NCBI GenBank assembly: GCA_019671005.1
Contig: CM033747.1
Coordinates: 25,819,188-25,883,187 of the forward strand
Direction of reading: 5' to 3'
DNA length: 64,000 bases
Source of the DNA: Hibiscus mutabilis
Lineage: Eukaryota > Streptophyta > Magnoliopsida > Malvales > Malvaceae
In this document: in pieces, positions 23,700 to 36,229 of the stretch
How the letters are laid out: every line of letters starts with the position of its first letter
Numbering within the stretch: the first letter of the stretch is position 1
Program-made: the position numbers and the translations under genes
Notes under the pieces: generated by a model
What the model was told of the DNA's origin: nothing
The model's database searches: none
The model's input: only the letters and a program-made list of their open reading frames with translations

Positions 23700-24210
23700 A
23701 ACGAAATCTACTAAGAACACTAACACTAAAACCAAAACCATAAAGCTTATATCCTAAAAATTATTCCATTAATTATCTTAAAAACAAACATCAAACCTTA
23801 AACTCTAAACTCTACCTCTAAACCTTAAACCCTAAACACTAACACTAAAACCAAAACCATAAACCCTATACCCTAAATCCTAAAACATAAACCTAAGCCC
23901 TAGAACTAAAACATAAACCCTAAACCTTAAACCTTACACACTAACACTAAAACCAAAACCCTAAACCTTATATCCTAAATCATAAACCCTAAACCTAAAC
24001 CTAGAACATAACCCTAACACTAACACTAAAATATAAACCCTAAACCATACACACTAACACTAAAACCAAAACCCTGAACCCAAACTTAAACCTTAAATCA
24101 TAAACCATAAACAATAACACCTAAACCCTAAACCATAAACCACAAATCATAAACCCTAAATCATAAACCATGAACACTAAACTATAAACCCTAAATCATA
24201 GCCCTAAACA
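23700..24210. repeat. Degenerate telomere-like tract (CCCTAAA variants)
   Basis: About 500 bp of AAACCCTAAA, AACCATAAAC, CACTAACACTAAAACC and similar variants of the plant telomere heptamer CCCTAAA. It lies between the arms of an inverted-repeat element, far from a chromosome end as far as the genes show, and has no long perfect run. It is therefore transposon sequence or a much decayed interstitial tract. Confidence 0.75.
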
Positions 24211-25037
24211 CTATGTATATCAAAACCCTTAATTATATCTACAACTAAGCATCTTAGTAGATTTCATTGGAAAAAAGAAATAAACATTAATTATATGAAT
24301 ATAGTATGTAACACCCCTTTCCCAGTCTGGTAGGAATCTGGGTCGGGATGTGTTACCGGTGACTAAACGATGATCGATATAGTATTTTAGTTGGTAAATG
24401 GAAAGTCCGTGTTTGAAATAAAACAATGATTAATACATTATTATTGGTTAATTGATACGATACAGTCTTATGCAATTTTGGACTAATTTTAAATTATTAC
24501 AAGTTTAGGGACTAAACTATAATTTTGATAAATTAAGGAGCCAATACTGAAATTAAACATACCACAATGCAATTCGAACTATAAACCGTGTGTCTGTAAA
24601 TTTTCATGTCAATCAGACCTCGTTAACCAACTCAATCTAAGCTCTTAAGTTTTAGTGACCAATCTGTGCAATATCAAATCTTATTTTAATCTTATAACAG
24701 ATTTTAACACTACGGGTATCGATACACCACGGGGTCGTATCAATATGCCTCTAGGCGGTTCGTAATTCAGTTACTAATTAAGGATAGTCGTATCGATACG
24801 AGCTCTATCGTATCGATACGCTATGCATAGCAAAACTTAAGGATTTACAGATTCAATAGGTCGTACCGAAAGGCTACAACTGTATCGATACACCTTGGCC
24901 AAGACCATTAAAACGGTTAACTACATTGTGTCCATACCGATACTCATATTTAATATTATTGAGTTTCGATAAGGCGTATTGGTACCGAGCTACAGTAATT
25001 TTAAAGATTCAAAATCCCGTACCAGTACAGCTCAAAC

Positions 25038-25893
25038 TGTAGCGATATCCCTTTTTCTTACGCTAAAAAAACAAGGTTTTAAGGGTGTTTGGAGGTCTTT
25101 CAGGTATTTTAAAAATCATCCGTGGGGTTTTAGAAAAAATCGTATTTTATTTAAAATGGAGTCGCCACCGGCCACTAAGGTAGGCCAGACACTGTAAAAC
25201 CAGAGATTTAAAAAATATTGGGTTCGGCAGTCGGTTACGGATAGGGAAGGATTAGCACCCCCACACCGCCCAAAATTGGTACTTTAATAATTACCGCTTT
25301 ATTAATATTAAACTTTTCGGATTAAAGTGACAATTTAGTTAACATTTAGTTATATGTGCGAGTAAATTTTAAAAGCCCCGTTATCCGAGAGTAAACGCCC
25401 AACCACCATCACTACGCCTGATACTGGCCACGTTTGCGCTCGGATAAAAAGGCACCGCATTGACAATTTATATTTCCAAAATGCAACTTAAAAAATATGG
25501 CAAATATAAATAAATACAATGCGATAAAAATATAAATAAATACTAACATAAACACTAATTTAACATAAATAAAATACTAATCTGAAACATACATAAATAT
25601 TAATCTATCACATAAATAAAAACTAATCTAACATAAATAAAATACTTAATCTAAAACATAAATTTAAAACATAAAGAAATACTAATCTAAAACATAAATA
25701 AACATGCAAACTAAAAATAAGAATACAATTTAAATTAACTAATACTTCATTAAATCATAAAAATTACAACACAAATAAAAAGGGAATAAAATATACTTAA
25801 CTAGGAGCTCGAATGACAAACCCCGACTGAACCCCACCGAAATCTACCACGACCTCTCCAAAAAGTAACTAGATTGGATCCAAAATAGGACCC
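25038..25893 (-). repeat. 3' LTR of element A, truncated
   Basis: Aligns closely with 30683-31530 of the 5' LTR. It stops at GGACCCT, where the 5' LTR goes on with CGATCGAATG. The sequence beyond is the GTCACTTCCTTCTTCT repeat of the element interior. Confidence 0.88.
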
Positions 25894-26165
25894 TAGAGTT
25901 CACTTCCTTCTTCTGTATCTTTAGATTAGTGTATTTTGGTTGGATATTGATGCCAACATGCCCAGACAGACTACTATTTTCTCATCATTTTCGGGATCAC
26001 TCTGACTGCCCATTTTGGGTTTTCATCCTAAAGGTCATTTCCCTTTTTGAAATTGGCAATCTTCGGGCCGACTTGTCTTGACTTGGCTTCAATTCAAGAT
26101 TCTATACAAATCTTCAAAATTGTGGATTCTTTATGCATCTCTTGCTCATTTCTTACAGTTGAAAT

Positions 26166-26290
26166 ATTTTCTTTTTATTCCTTTTGTCTTTATTTTTTTT
26201 TCTCTTTTTCTTTTTTATCTCTTTCTTTTTATTCTATTTTCTTTTCCCTTCTTCTTTTTTTCTTTTCTTCTTTTTATTTTATTTTTTAGA
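26166..26290. repeat. Polypyrimidine tract (purine-rich on the element's sense strand)
   Basis: About 125 bp almost entirely C/T (TTCTTTTTCTCTTT type) in element A. Counterparts lie at 46975-47130 and 48955-49095 in element B. Confidence 0.85.
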
Positions 26291-27057
26291 CTGCCTATTT
26301 TGGGTTTTTAGCCTTGAATCTCTTTCTTCTTATTCGAGTCTGTAGATATATCATCGAATCAACACGTATCTATACTGGCTATTGATGCTATCTTCCGCTC
26401 GAAGTTAATTGCCTCTCTCCAGCTCTTCTGATATTGAAATCTATGGAAAAATTCTTATATTTACTTAATCTGGATTGCTTCGGCCTTCTGATTGCCATTT
26501 CTCTTATTTTCTTCAGTTCTTCGTTTGGATATATCCTTGGTTTCAACTATTTCATTATGATGGTTTTCTGATCTTCGTATCCAATCTGTCTGGTCTCATC
26601 TCTTTCTCCTGGTAAAGTAAAAGAATACCATTCGTCGTCACATTCACAGATGTCCCGAGAAAGCCTTCAGGGGTAGAGGTTTAGGGTCAACTCTCGATTC
26701 AAGGATCTTAAACGACAAGTGTCTGAGAAAGAAATTTTCTAAAATGGGAACTGCCCTTTGTCTAAACACTAGTATTGTTCCTCTGTTGGCCTAAGTGAAC
26801 TAGCAGATACTCACATTTACATTATCCTCACAACATTCAATCTCCTCTAAGTATAAGCAACTTGGAGTTGATCTTTGGCTCTGAAACAAAGGTACTGTTG
26901 AATTCAAAATTCGAGGACCTGGTATAGAAATGATATATACATAAGTCCATTCAAAAATGCGTATATATGCATATATGAGAACAAAAACTAACCCATAAAA
27001 ATAAATGTTTAAAGAATAAAAAATGTAAAAAGGTTTTCTAAATGGAAATGTGATTTG

Positions 27058-28050
27058 TTATTCTGACAAACAATGAGTTTTTTTTTCATTATTTTTTTTC
27101 AAAACATTAAGAATTTCTTTGTGAACTGATGGGAAAACCATAGGGACCTTCGGACTATCTCCAGAGTACTGACTCATTCCGGCCCTTTCAAGGTAGTGTA
27201 GGCATGTGCCACTTTTCTTGTTTTTCCACCGCTGGATCAACTCTCTCGTCATGACTCCCTCGTCAACCAGTTTCTTGATTTCTTTAATTAACGACCCTAA
27301 ATTTCTTGGTGTCATGCCTCGGCGCCTTAATGTAGAACTCACATGTACTGTATGGATCAAAACTGTGGGTAGATGAGCTGGGCGTAATCTTTATCGGCCC
27401 GGAGGTAAGGTACTATCCCTTGACCAGATAAGGCCATATGTCCGAGATGGAATACTCCGAATATCTCTAAATATGTACTTGTTCGAGGAATTTTTCTCGG
27501 TGATTTCGGAGGAATCTACGTGTCTTCTTCTCTTACGATCACGAGAACCTTAAAAGTGGTACCCATTTATCTCTTTCTTTCTTTCTTCTCCTAGGCATGA
27601 CTGGTTCGTTGAATTAATACTCAATTTTTCATCCTGGATCATGTATTCTATTGAAGTCATCACATTTGCCCCTCAATTTCCCGAGCGGCTTATCAAATAC
27701 GGAAGATGGCTTGAGACATGGAAGTCACTTTCCTCTTCATCTACGGGAGGCTGCACCTGGGTTGCTAAACATAGCCACCTCAAAGCACATTCCTTGAAGC
27801 CTTCATCAGGTTTCATCTTCGTACCCTGGAGATACTGACTAATTGGTGCTAGGCCCAAAGCATATTTATATGGGCCCAAACAGGCATCGGCTAAGTCTCC
27901 CCACGACTGAACTTGGTCTCTACTCAAACAGTTATACCATATCACGGTGGGTCCTGCTAGACTGTCGTGGAAGCAGTAGAACAGTAATTTTTCATTCTCA
28001 ATGCAGCCCTCCATCTTTTTGCAGAACATGGTCAGGTGAATTTGGGGCAT
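27058..28050 (-). pseudogene. Ogre/Tat-type gag, fragmented, element A
   Basis: Frame 28050-27673 is a retrotransposon gag core: HLTMFCKKMEGCIENEKLLF, CFHDSLAGPTVIWYNCLSRD, SWGDLADACLGPYKYALGLA and PDEGFKECALRW. A second open stretch, 27360-27058 (LGSLIKEIKKLVDEGVMTRE), follows downstream on the same strand and is probably a gag C-terminal part. Stops separate them. Confidence 0.78.
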
Positions 28051-28449
28051 CTTGTTCCGTTATCATGTGCAAATCTAAGAATTTTTGAAATCTGGAGGAA
28101 TGACCAAATCAGGGTTCAAACAGAGTTTTCTTGCGTCGAAGGCATCAAACTTCTTCTCTTTCTTTCTCGAGCCCCTCTTCTAACTGCTCGAATCTTGATT
28201 TTTGAGTGTGTTCAATTCTTTTATTTACGATAAAACTCTAATTGGTCTTTGGATTACTCCCCAAAAATGTTATGCAAGGTAATGATAATGTTATGTAAAA
28301 TATGCCATGACTGTACAATGCAATGCGTGAATGCAAATGAGGTGTTGATTCTCGAACATTCCTTAAAAGACTTTCGTTCAATAAAAAATGCATGGTTGTA
28401 AAAAACTAATAATGAATTACATGTAACAGTTAGCTTCCTTCTGGAGATC

Positions 28450-30180
28450 TTGACTTCAGGAAGCAAAACTCGTGCTCCACGTCTCGACGTCGTTTTCAGG
28501 ATGATGGGTGACCTCGTCTTCTCCTCTTATGCTACTCCATAGACTTGTGACGTCATGATCTTCATGCTTTGGCTTCTAAAATAACATTGACAAGTGTAGG
28601 CATAATGCATACAAGAGTTTCTTCTTTGGTTGATCTGGGTGCAAACAAACCGATCTTCGAATAATGCGTCTAAATAGGGTTGGATCCTAGTGGTCCAAAA
28701 GAGGTCTACTTAAAGTGTTTAAAACTTTTGTGTTTACATTAAAATTCTCAAAGATCATTTGGTTTAAAGATTTCCCCTTTTTATTATCAAAATTTTTTAA
28801 CTTACTTAAAAATAAAACTTTTAGGGTTTTTTTTTGTTTTTTTTGAAAGTTTTAGGAGGGAAAAGAATTCAAAAAATAATATTTTCAAATTTTTTTTGAA
28901 GGAGTTAAATTAAAATCTGAGATTTTTACAAAGGGTTAAATGCGAAGATTTTAAAATTAGTGTTCTTTAGTCCCCACTGGATCCTTTGCGCCACATGTGC
29001 CTTACTATCGGACCGTCTTCTTTCTCGATTGGTCTTTGCTCGGCCTAACTTAATACTGTAATATTATCGTTTTTGGCAAAGCAAACTTTTTTCTATTTTG
29101 AAAGCCTTTTAAATGAACTGTTCTTGAATCAACACCATGTCATGATATGCAAAATGAATGCAAATAAAGGTGTTGATTCCGATGGTAATCACTCTTTCGA
29201 ACGACTTTCATAGGAATTAAAGGGTCTAGATTTTGGAGCCATAAAAAAAGACTTCTACAGATATGCCCCTCTACATGTTTTTGGGTCGCACTCAAGGAAA
29301 TGAAAGTCTTACTTAAAATCACTGGTACCGGTTCACCTTCCGCTTCATACATTCAAATAGATCTAAGATGGCTACGTCAATGTTTCCAAGAACCCTCGGG
29401 AAAATGACCAAACCCTATATCCCTAAAGAGAATATGTCCATCTTCATCGACTCATCCGAGTGTGCAGGTATGATGTCTCGAATACACTCTCATACACTGG
29501 CTAGGCTGTCTTCTCGACTTTGAATCAGGCCGTTGACCCAATCGTCCCTCATCCTGGCAAAGGTTTTGAGCTTCAATAGATAATTCTAGTTCCTTGGCGG
29601 CTTCGTATAGATCCAATCGTTTTGAACATTATTGTTGTTGAGCAAAGCTGTGTACTCTTCTACCGTGGGTATCACGTCATGTCCATTGAAAGTGAAGCAG
29701 CAAGGTTCCAGAACTGAAAAATGGCTCGACGCAAAGGCTGGTTAACCCAGACATACATCAAATGTGCTATGTCGCCATAAGTATCATAATATAGGTCTTG
29801 TAGTTGTCGATCCCATCCTTCCCAAATCTCTTTAAGCTCTCATAGGTCATTCTGTTGTAGGCTCTTGTATGTATATCCTGGCATTATGCGCTCACTCGGC
29901 AAACTGTTACCTTGGGCCCACTGGTTGACTTCTGACCAATGCCTGACGGCTGTTCTTGAGATACCTTTTATCCATGTGAAAGATTTCTGATCGGGCAAAC
30001 CACTTGAACCAACACCTTTATGTCATGCAATGCTAATGCAACAAAAGTATGTGTAAAATAAAAATAAAAATAAAAATAAAACACAAAAATAAATGAGTTA
30101 GTACCGATAAAAATAATAAATACATAAATAAAAGGTAAATTTAAATAAAGCAAACAAACAAAATAACCTTATATACATCC
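28450..30180 (-). pseudogene. Degraded region upstream of gag in element A (ORF1 position)
   Basis: Aligns in patches with 52980-54360 of element B. Only short open stretches remain. Ogre elements carry an extra ORF before gag; this is the right position, but no domain is recognisable. Confidence 0.45.
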
Positions 30181-30660
30181 CGTCTAAAACACCTAGGTTA
30201 TCCGCATGGCTCTAAAGGGGTGGGTTTCTATATGTTCTCAACATGCAGTGTTGGTGCTAGGAGGTACCCGAATTGTCCTTGTTGTCCCCTACTAAGGGTA
30301 GCAAGGCCCCCGATCATCACCCATTATATGCTCCTTTCAATCGGGTTCAATTTATGGGGACCCATTCGCTTATGTCTGCACGAAGGAACGATATCCTTAC
30401 GAAAGCATAAGGTACTCGAGCCCCGAAGGTACTAGCTAGGCCTACACGGAGGAACGATATCCTCACGAAAACATTAGAGTTTTCCCCCCAATTGAAAAGG
30501 ACGGGTTTATATGCCAAATTTTAAATGTGTTAAAATAAATGAGCAATTATAACTAAATTTTAATTTAATAGTCACTTTAATCCGGAACTTCCGATATTAG
30601 TAAAGCGGTGATTATTTGAAAAAGCTCGACTCTCTTTTTTTGTTTTTGAAAAACAAAAAA

Positions 30661-30682
30661 GGTCCCCAGCGGAGTCACCATC
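30661..30682 (-). other. Element A primer-binding site (tRNA-Arg type)
   Basis: Next to the 5' LTR the minus strand reads GATGGTGACTCCGCTGGGGA. TGGYGACTCCGCTGGGGA sites are known from Ogre/Tat elements and are usually matched to tRNA-Arg. The tRNA assignment is from memory. Confidence 0.7.
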
Positions 30683-31878
30683 TGTAGCAATATCCTTTTT
30701 TCTTACGCTAAAAAAAACAAGGTTTTAAGGGTGTTTGAAGGTCTTTCGGGTATTTTAAAAATCATCCGCGGGTTTTTAGAAAAAAATCGTATTTTATTTA
30801 AAATGGAGTCGCCACCGGCCACTAAGGTAGACCGGACACCGTAAAACCAAAGATTTAAAAAATATTGGGTTCGGGAGTCGGTTACGGATGGGGAAGGATT
30901 AGCACCCCCACACCGCCCAAAATTGGTACTTTAATAATTACCGCTTTATTAATATTAAGATTTCCATATTAAAGTGACGATTTAATTAACATTTAGTTAT
31001 ATGTTTGAGTAAATTTTAAAAGCCCCGTTATCCGAGAGTAAACGCCCAACCACCATCACTATGCCTGATACTGGCCCCGTTTACGCTCGGATAAAAGGGC
31101 ACCGCATTGACAATTTATATTTCCAAAATGCAACTTAAAAAATATGGCAAATATAAATAAATACAATGCGATAAAATATAAATAAATACTAACATAAACA
31201 CTAATTTAACATAAATAAAATACTAATCTGAAACATACATAAATATTAATCTATCACATAAATAAAAACTAATCTAACATAAATAAAATACTTAATCTAA
31301 AACATAAATTTAAAACATAAATAAATACTAATCTAAAATATAAATAAACATACAAACTAAAATAAGAATACAATTTTAAATTAACTAATACTTTATTAAA
31401 TCATAAAAAATACAACACAAATAGAAATGGAAGAAAATATACCTAACTAGGAGCTCGAATGACGAACCCCGACTGAACCCCACCGAAATCTACCACGACC
31501 TCTCCAAAAAATAACTAGATCAGATCCAAAATAGGACCTCGATCGAATGTTGGATCGAACCAACTAGGACCGAGGGCACTGCCTCCCAATTGGGGAGCCG
31601 ATTTGCTTGCCAATGAAATTGGCATTTGTGATTTGCGTGGGTGGTTCCATTGGCTGCGCCTTGTATTTATAGGCAAAGGGGGAGCCTTAAGGGTGACGTG
31701 GAGCCCCTACATCCATGTGTTAATTTATTTATTTATTATTTTTTTTTCAATTTTGCATATATTTTTTTACTTTTTTTACATTAAATTTTTTCTTCTCTTT
31801 TTTCTAATTTTATATTAATAATAATATTATTACAATAATACTAATAAAACTAAAACCCAAAAAAAAAGAGTGATTACA
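30683..31878 (-). repeat. 5' LTR of element A
   Basis: Complete LTR, TG..CA on the minus strand. TATA box TATAAATA at 31671-31664 (minus). The conserved GAGTCGCCACCGGCCACTAA and GGGTTCGGGAGTCGG blocks lie on the plus strand, antisense to the element. Confidence 0.88.
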
Positions 31879-32429
31879 CAAACCGTATCGGTACATCCTT
31901 TAATCCAGTTCCAATTATGCAAGCCCGTACTGATACGCCATCACCCGTATCAGTACGGCAGGGTCTGTAATGTATATTTTTATTTGGTTTAATAGCATTT
32001 TACCCATCCAAACCATGTCCAAATTTAATGAAATGTTTCCAACAAGTTTATTTAGTCCAAATCTAAGAGCGTACAAAGTTTCAAGGCTAAGTGAACCCAT
32101 TTACTACGTTATCCCTCTTTTAGGTCATTTTTAACCACTTTTAAAAAGGTCAAACTTAGACCTATAAACCTACACAAGCCAACAATAATAAAAACATATC
32201 AAAAGTGGTAAAAATGACTTGTGCAACACTTATGCCACCATACTAGGAGTTTATAGAGTTGGTATACTTTACTTTATGAACAAGGTGACTTGCCAAAAAC
32301 CTTCACCAACCTCGATCTCGATCCCAAAACCTTCTTAACCCGAAATGCATGAAAATGAATACTTTAGGCATACTTTGCCTAGTGAGGTAGTCATAAAAAA
32401 TGTATTAATCAAGGAATACACTCTAACAT

Positions 32430-33060
32430 GATTCAATGTTATCAATGACAATAGTAACATGGACATGTGCTCCAATGGTAAATTTGCACAATATCAATGA
32501 CCAATGCAACATAAATAATCGATGCAATAGCAATGTTCAATAACAATGTTCAATAGATTTCCTTGGATCAATGTAAGGTGTATGGATACACGAATTCCTA
32601 CAGCGCACCAAAAACAATAGTGGTCTAGTCCCTCCACCGCACCAATATGACAAAAACACATCATACCTCTGCCGCACCACAATAAAGGTCATAGCCTAAG
32701 GACCGTAGTCCACCCGTACTAATGAGATCATGAATTTTATGGCATGCCAATTGTATCCAATCCTACTCGAATCCAAGGTTCAATAGTCCGGTAACAATAA
32801 TTTCAATAGAAATGATTCAGTACAATGAGTCGATAGCATTATTTCCATATCAATGGATCAATAGCAATAGTTTAATACAATATTCAATGGCAACATTTCA
32901 ATTTCAATATTTCATTAGCAATATTCAATACTCAAAAATCAATAATTCTACATGTCAATGGTTCAATGATTCCAGTGACAATAATAATGATGCTATGGAA
33001 TGAACTTACCAATACTTACCAATATAGCCATCAACAATGTTTTATGCAATATCCTTAATA
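32430..33060. repeat. CAATA/CAATG-rich low-complexity block of TGTAACACCC copy 1
   Basis: Irregular repeats of CAATAG, CAATGTT and CAATATT interleaved with the conserved block near 32600-32760. Copy 2 has the complementary TTATTG-rich block at 37190-37275. Confidence 0.7.
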
Positions 33061-34122
33061 CGCAAGGTTAGCAATGCAATAGCCAATATTCAAAGGTTTG
33101 GGAAAGGCATCTAGCCTAATCTTGAGACTCTGACTATATTCACCTTAGTTTTTGAAGCTCTCAAGGCTCTCGAATGGCGATTCCCTTGTCCCTAACTTTA
33201 GATAAAGATAATAATCATTCTTTCTCCAAGACTTGATCTAGGTAAAACAAAGGGAGATGCTAGAATCAATACTGATGGATTCAAAATTAATATTTGAGTT
33301 TAATAGAGCTTTTAGCCAATAAAACTTCTACAGATTCATGCTTTAAAAGCATTGGTCCAATTAAGGCCTTCAAGAACTAAATCTTGAAATTAAACTTCAA
33401 TGGTCCATGGAATCGTAAAATTGTTGGGGGCTTAATCTTACCTAACCGAGGGCTATCCAATGATGTAGAGATATCAAAGAAAGCTTGGACAAGTAAGAGA
33501 GGTGCTTGCTAGAGCTAGAGGTTGAAGATGGAAATGGTGGTGCTTGCTTGGCCTTGGGGAAAAAGATGAAGGTTGAGAAATAATGTCTTGGTATAAACAA
33601 AACCAAATGGAGAGTGTTTTAAAGACTATAGTTTTTTCCCCTATCAACCGATGAGCATACCCTTCCCAGAGGGTAAGCTTATTTTATTAATTTATCAATC
33701 CTATATTTTCCTTACTTCAAACTAATAATTAGCCACCACCCAAAGTCCAATCTTCTTACAAATTCCATGGAGTTCACGTGAACTTGTCCTAAGCAGAGAG
33801 GTGAATCATCCTCAAAATGGTATAATTACGAGGTAGTCCCTCAACTTTCTAATCTTTACACTTTTGCCCCCAAGCTTTCAATTTTTTTGCAATTAGTCAC
33901 TAAATTATTTCTAAAGGATTCATTAGGTCCAAAGTCTTTAAATTGACTCAATTAGAGTCTAATATAGTATAGTTGACAACACAATTTAAAGTTAATGCAA
34001 AATTTGGACCTTCCAATATAGATTTTTCGATCACCGGAACTTAATTTTGACTATATCGATTTTTGGGGTGTTACATAGTAGTTTTTAAACATAGCCCTTA
34101 GGGCTGAGTATAGCAAAACCCT

Positions 34123-34690
34123 AAAAATGTAATATTAAATTATTAAGGGTTATATTTTGATATAGAAGTTGTGCAAAAAAAATTACACAATCCATCATAT
34201 TTAAGCTATAAAATCCAAAACCTAAATCCCTATCCCTAACTCCCTAAAACCTAAACCTTAAGCCGTAAATTCTAAATTCTAATCATAAACCTTAAATTCT
34301 ACGCCCTACACTAACCTTTAAACCCTAAGCCACAACCTAAATCCATAAACCCTAAAATTGAAAGGCTTTAACAAGCTTGTGTATCAAAGTATTTTATGAT
34401 TATTAAATACAAATATGATATTTGTTTATTGGGATAATCCTACTTGAAAATGTCAAATAATTTGTTCTTTTCACTCTTTTTGTAGTTATTTACTATTTAT
34501 ATTTGCACATCCAATATTGTATTATTTTAACGATTAAGTAATATTGATATTTATTTGTCTAAGTTTAAATAAATTTCTAAACCTTTCTCTCAAGTTGCCA
34601 CTCCACTTTCTTTTTCTTTTATTCGTGTTAGACCGATGGTGACACCAGTCTTAGTGTTGGTCATTGGCCGTTGGTACTCTTTCCTTTTCT
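34123..34690. repeat. Second telomere-like tract and AT-rich spacer
   Basis: At 34215-34360 another degenerate CCCTAAA tract follows AAGGGTTATATTTTGATATAG. That sequence is the reverse complement of the motif after the first tract (CTATGTATATCAAAACCCTTAA), so part of a second copy of the 23619 element is likely. The rest is AT-rich with nothing recognised. Confidence 0.5.
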
Positions 34691-34929
34691 TTATTTTTTT
34701 TGCTCAACATAATATGATTTTATTGATTATTCAAATCATACAACCGTATTAATGTGCGCCTCGTTAAAAACCTCCCTAATTCTAGGTTGGAGGAAAAAAT
34801 TACGACACATTAATACCATAGAGGGAAACATGAACAAACAACCCATAACAATCAAAACTACCAACATCCCACATCGATGAAACAGATGCAGGCAAGCACA
34901 CTTATCATGCTGAGTACCAAAACAACCCT

Positions 34930-36228
34930 ATGCAATTAGAATCAGAACCTAGCCTTGTGCAAATCACATCACAAGCTCCCCTGGAACAAAAGCCCTCGGG
35001 TCACTCATTCATTGGCCAACGCGTCAGAAAGGCGTTCTTCTAGCAGAACACATGATGAAAGCAGACATTGCAAAAACTCTGGCATGATCGATCAATCACC
35101 CCAAACACCTTCCACAATCTCCATGGTCGAGTTCGAACGTGCATTATCCAACTAATCACAGCACTCGAATCGAAATCCACCACCACATCGAGAACCCACA
35201 AACAAAGATAACGTAAATTTAATAGCGCAAAATTTCACCTCATTCGACTCAAGACAACCAAGTGGCCCAGAAAGTAAAGCCAAAATCTAACCATGGTCAT
35301 CACGTAGAACCCTTTCAAAGCCTTCCAGACCTGGTTAACCCCTTGCAGACCGTCGATGTTAAATTTCAACACCCTATTTAAAGGAGGCTCCTATCACACC
35401 CCAACCCAGAAAGGATTTGACACCAAGGTAACCGAACACGAACTCTAACAGCTCTACCACATTGCCTAACTAATATTAACGACTTCTCTTAACACTTTCA
35501 CCCAATAAAAAGAATGACGATTTATCAGGAAATAAAACTTAGATAATGGAAAGCGTTTATCATTAAAAACAATCTCGTTCTATGCTAACCATACTAAACA
35601 AAGTAGAGCCGCTACACTCGATACCCACCAATCACGCATCTCACCCAAGAAAGAGTAGTAAAAACCATGAATAAAAATATCTGAAAAAGAACCTGGCAAT
35701 GGCAAGCATACCCCCACCATGAATGGAACCAATCCCATATATGCTGAATGAACGAGCATGGAAACAAAAGATGGCCAATATCCTTTTCGGTCACCGCACA
35801 CCATACACACAAACCTCGACCCTCTCCAATAGGCATGTCTCTCAACCTTAAAAAATCAAAAGTAGGTAGCCTGCATAACCATTCGAACCACAAGAATGCC
35901 TGAATCTTCAGAGGGGCCAATATTTTCAATGCAAAAGAACTACCTAAATCACTATCGCCCGCCCTATCCAACATAAGTAGATTAGATAGTGCACAAATCA
36001 AAATTTGCCCATGAGAATCGGGATTCCAAATTAAAGAATCCCTACAACCAACATGAACTATCATGGTGATACCAAGGATCGCAATTTTAGAACTTGACGA
36101 GTCACAAACATTCGAAGATCACAGCTAAAAAATGTGCACCACTGTGAGTGATCAAAGCTTCCATCAATAGAATAATCACATACCAATGCCAACTTATTAA
36201 CCACAAGCGAGAATAACATCGAAAAAAT
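34930..36228 (-). pseudogene. LINE zinc-binding (zf-RVT) region and RNase H-like remnant
   Basis: Frame 36064-35612 includes PLKIQAFLWFEWLCRLPTFD, MPIGEGRGLCVWCAVTEKDI and GHLLFPCSFIQHIWDW, the zf-RVT pattern. Upstream, in another frame, LALVCDYSIDGSFDHSQW continues the LINE up to the insertion. At 35390-34930 the minus strand has LKFNIDGLQGVNQ, a weak RNase H match. Confidence 0.78.
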
Positions 36229-36229
36229 T

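Larger units (their letters stand above)
25033..31883 (-). mobile_element. Ogre/Tat-type Ty3/gypsy element A, gag remnant only, with truncated 3' LTR
   Basis: The element at 25038-31878 is flanked by CAAAC (25033-25037 and 31879-31883). Sense is minus, shown by gag, TATA box and primer-binding site. The 5' LTR is 30683-31878 (1,196 bp). The other LTR keeps only its last part, 25038-25893, and then joins internal sequence. Between them are an ORF1-like region, gag and a purine-rich tract. No reverse transcriptase, integrase or protease was seen, so it could only have moved with help from a partner. Confidence 0.85.
24302..34080. mobile_element. TGTAACACCC-ended non-coding element, copy 1, split by an Ogre-type element
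   Basis: It starts TGTAACACCCC at 24307 and ends GGGGTGTTACA at 34075, with TAGTA on both sides (24302-24306 and 34076-34080). Its own sequence is 24307-25037 plus 31884-34075, about 2.9 kb. Order from the left: a TTTCCCAGTCTGGTAGG terminus, a cluster of GTATCGATAC-type palindromes (24713-25030 and 31881-31960), CAATA-rich low-complexity sequence (32430-33060) and a shared block GGCATGCCAATTGTATCC (32738-32758). No protein was found. The class is uncertain: 5-bp duplications occur with LTR integrases, but no long direct repeats are visible. Confidence 0.72.
23619..34122. mobile_element. Inverted-repeat element with telomere-like interior, host of a nested insertion
   Basis: The left arm starts AGGGTTTTGCTATAAGCAGCCC (23619). 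The right arm, split off by the insertion and ending at 34122, reads on the other strand AGGGTTTTGCTATACTCAGCCC. Arms of about 100 bp include ATGTTTAAAAAC and GAAATCTACTAAGA in both. Without the insert the element is about 730 bp (23619-24306 plus 34081-34122). The interior is degenerate CCCTAAA sequence. Target duplication is unclear because the flanks are A-rich. Confidence 0.68.

Noticed and set aside
23700..24210. A true chromosome end
   Set aside because: The repeats are degenerate, lie between transposon arms, and unrelated sequence continues on both sides.
24307..34075. A simple LTR retrotransposon spanning the whole interval
   Set aside because: The two ends are inverted, not direct, repeats, and the LTR pair inside has its own CAAAC duplication.
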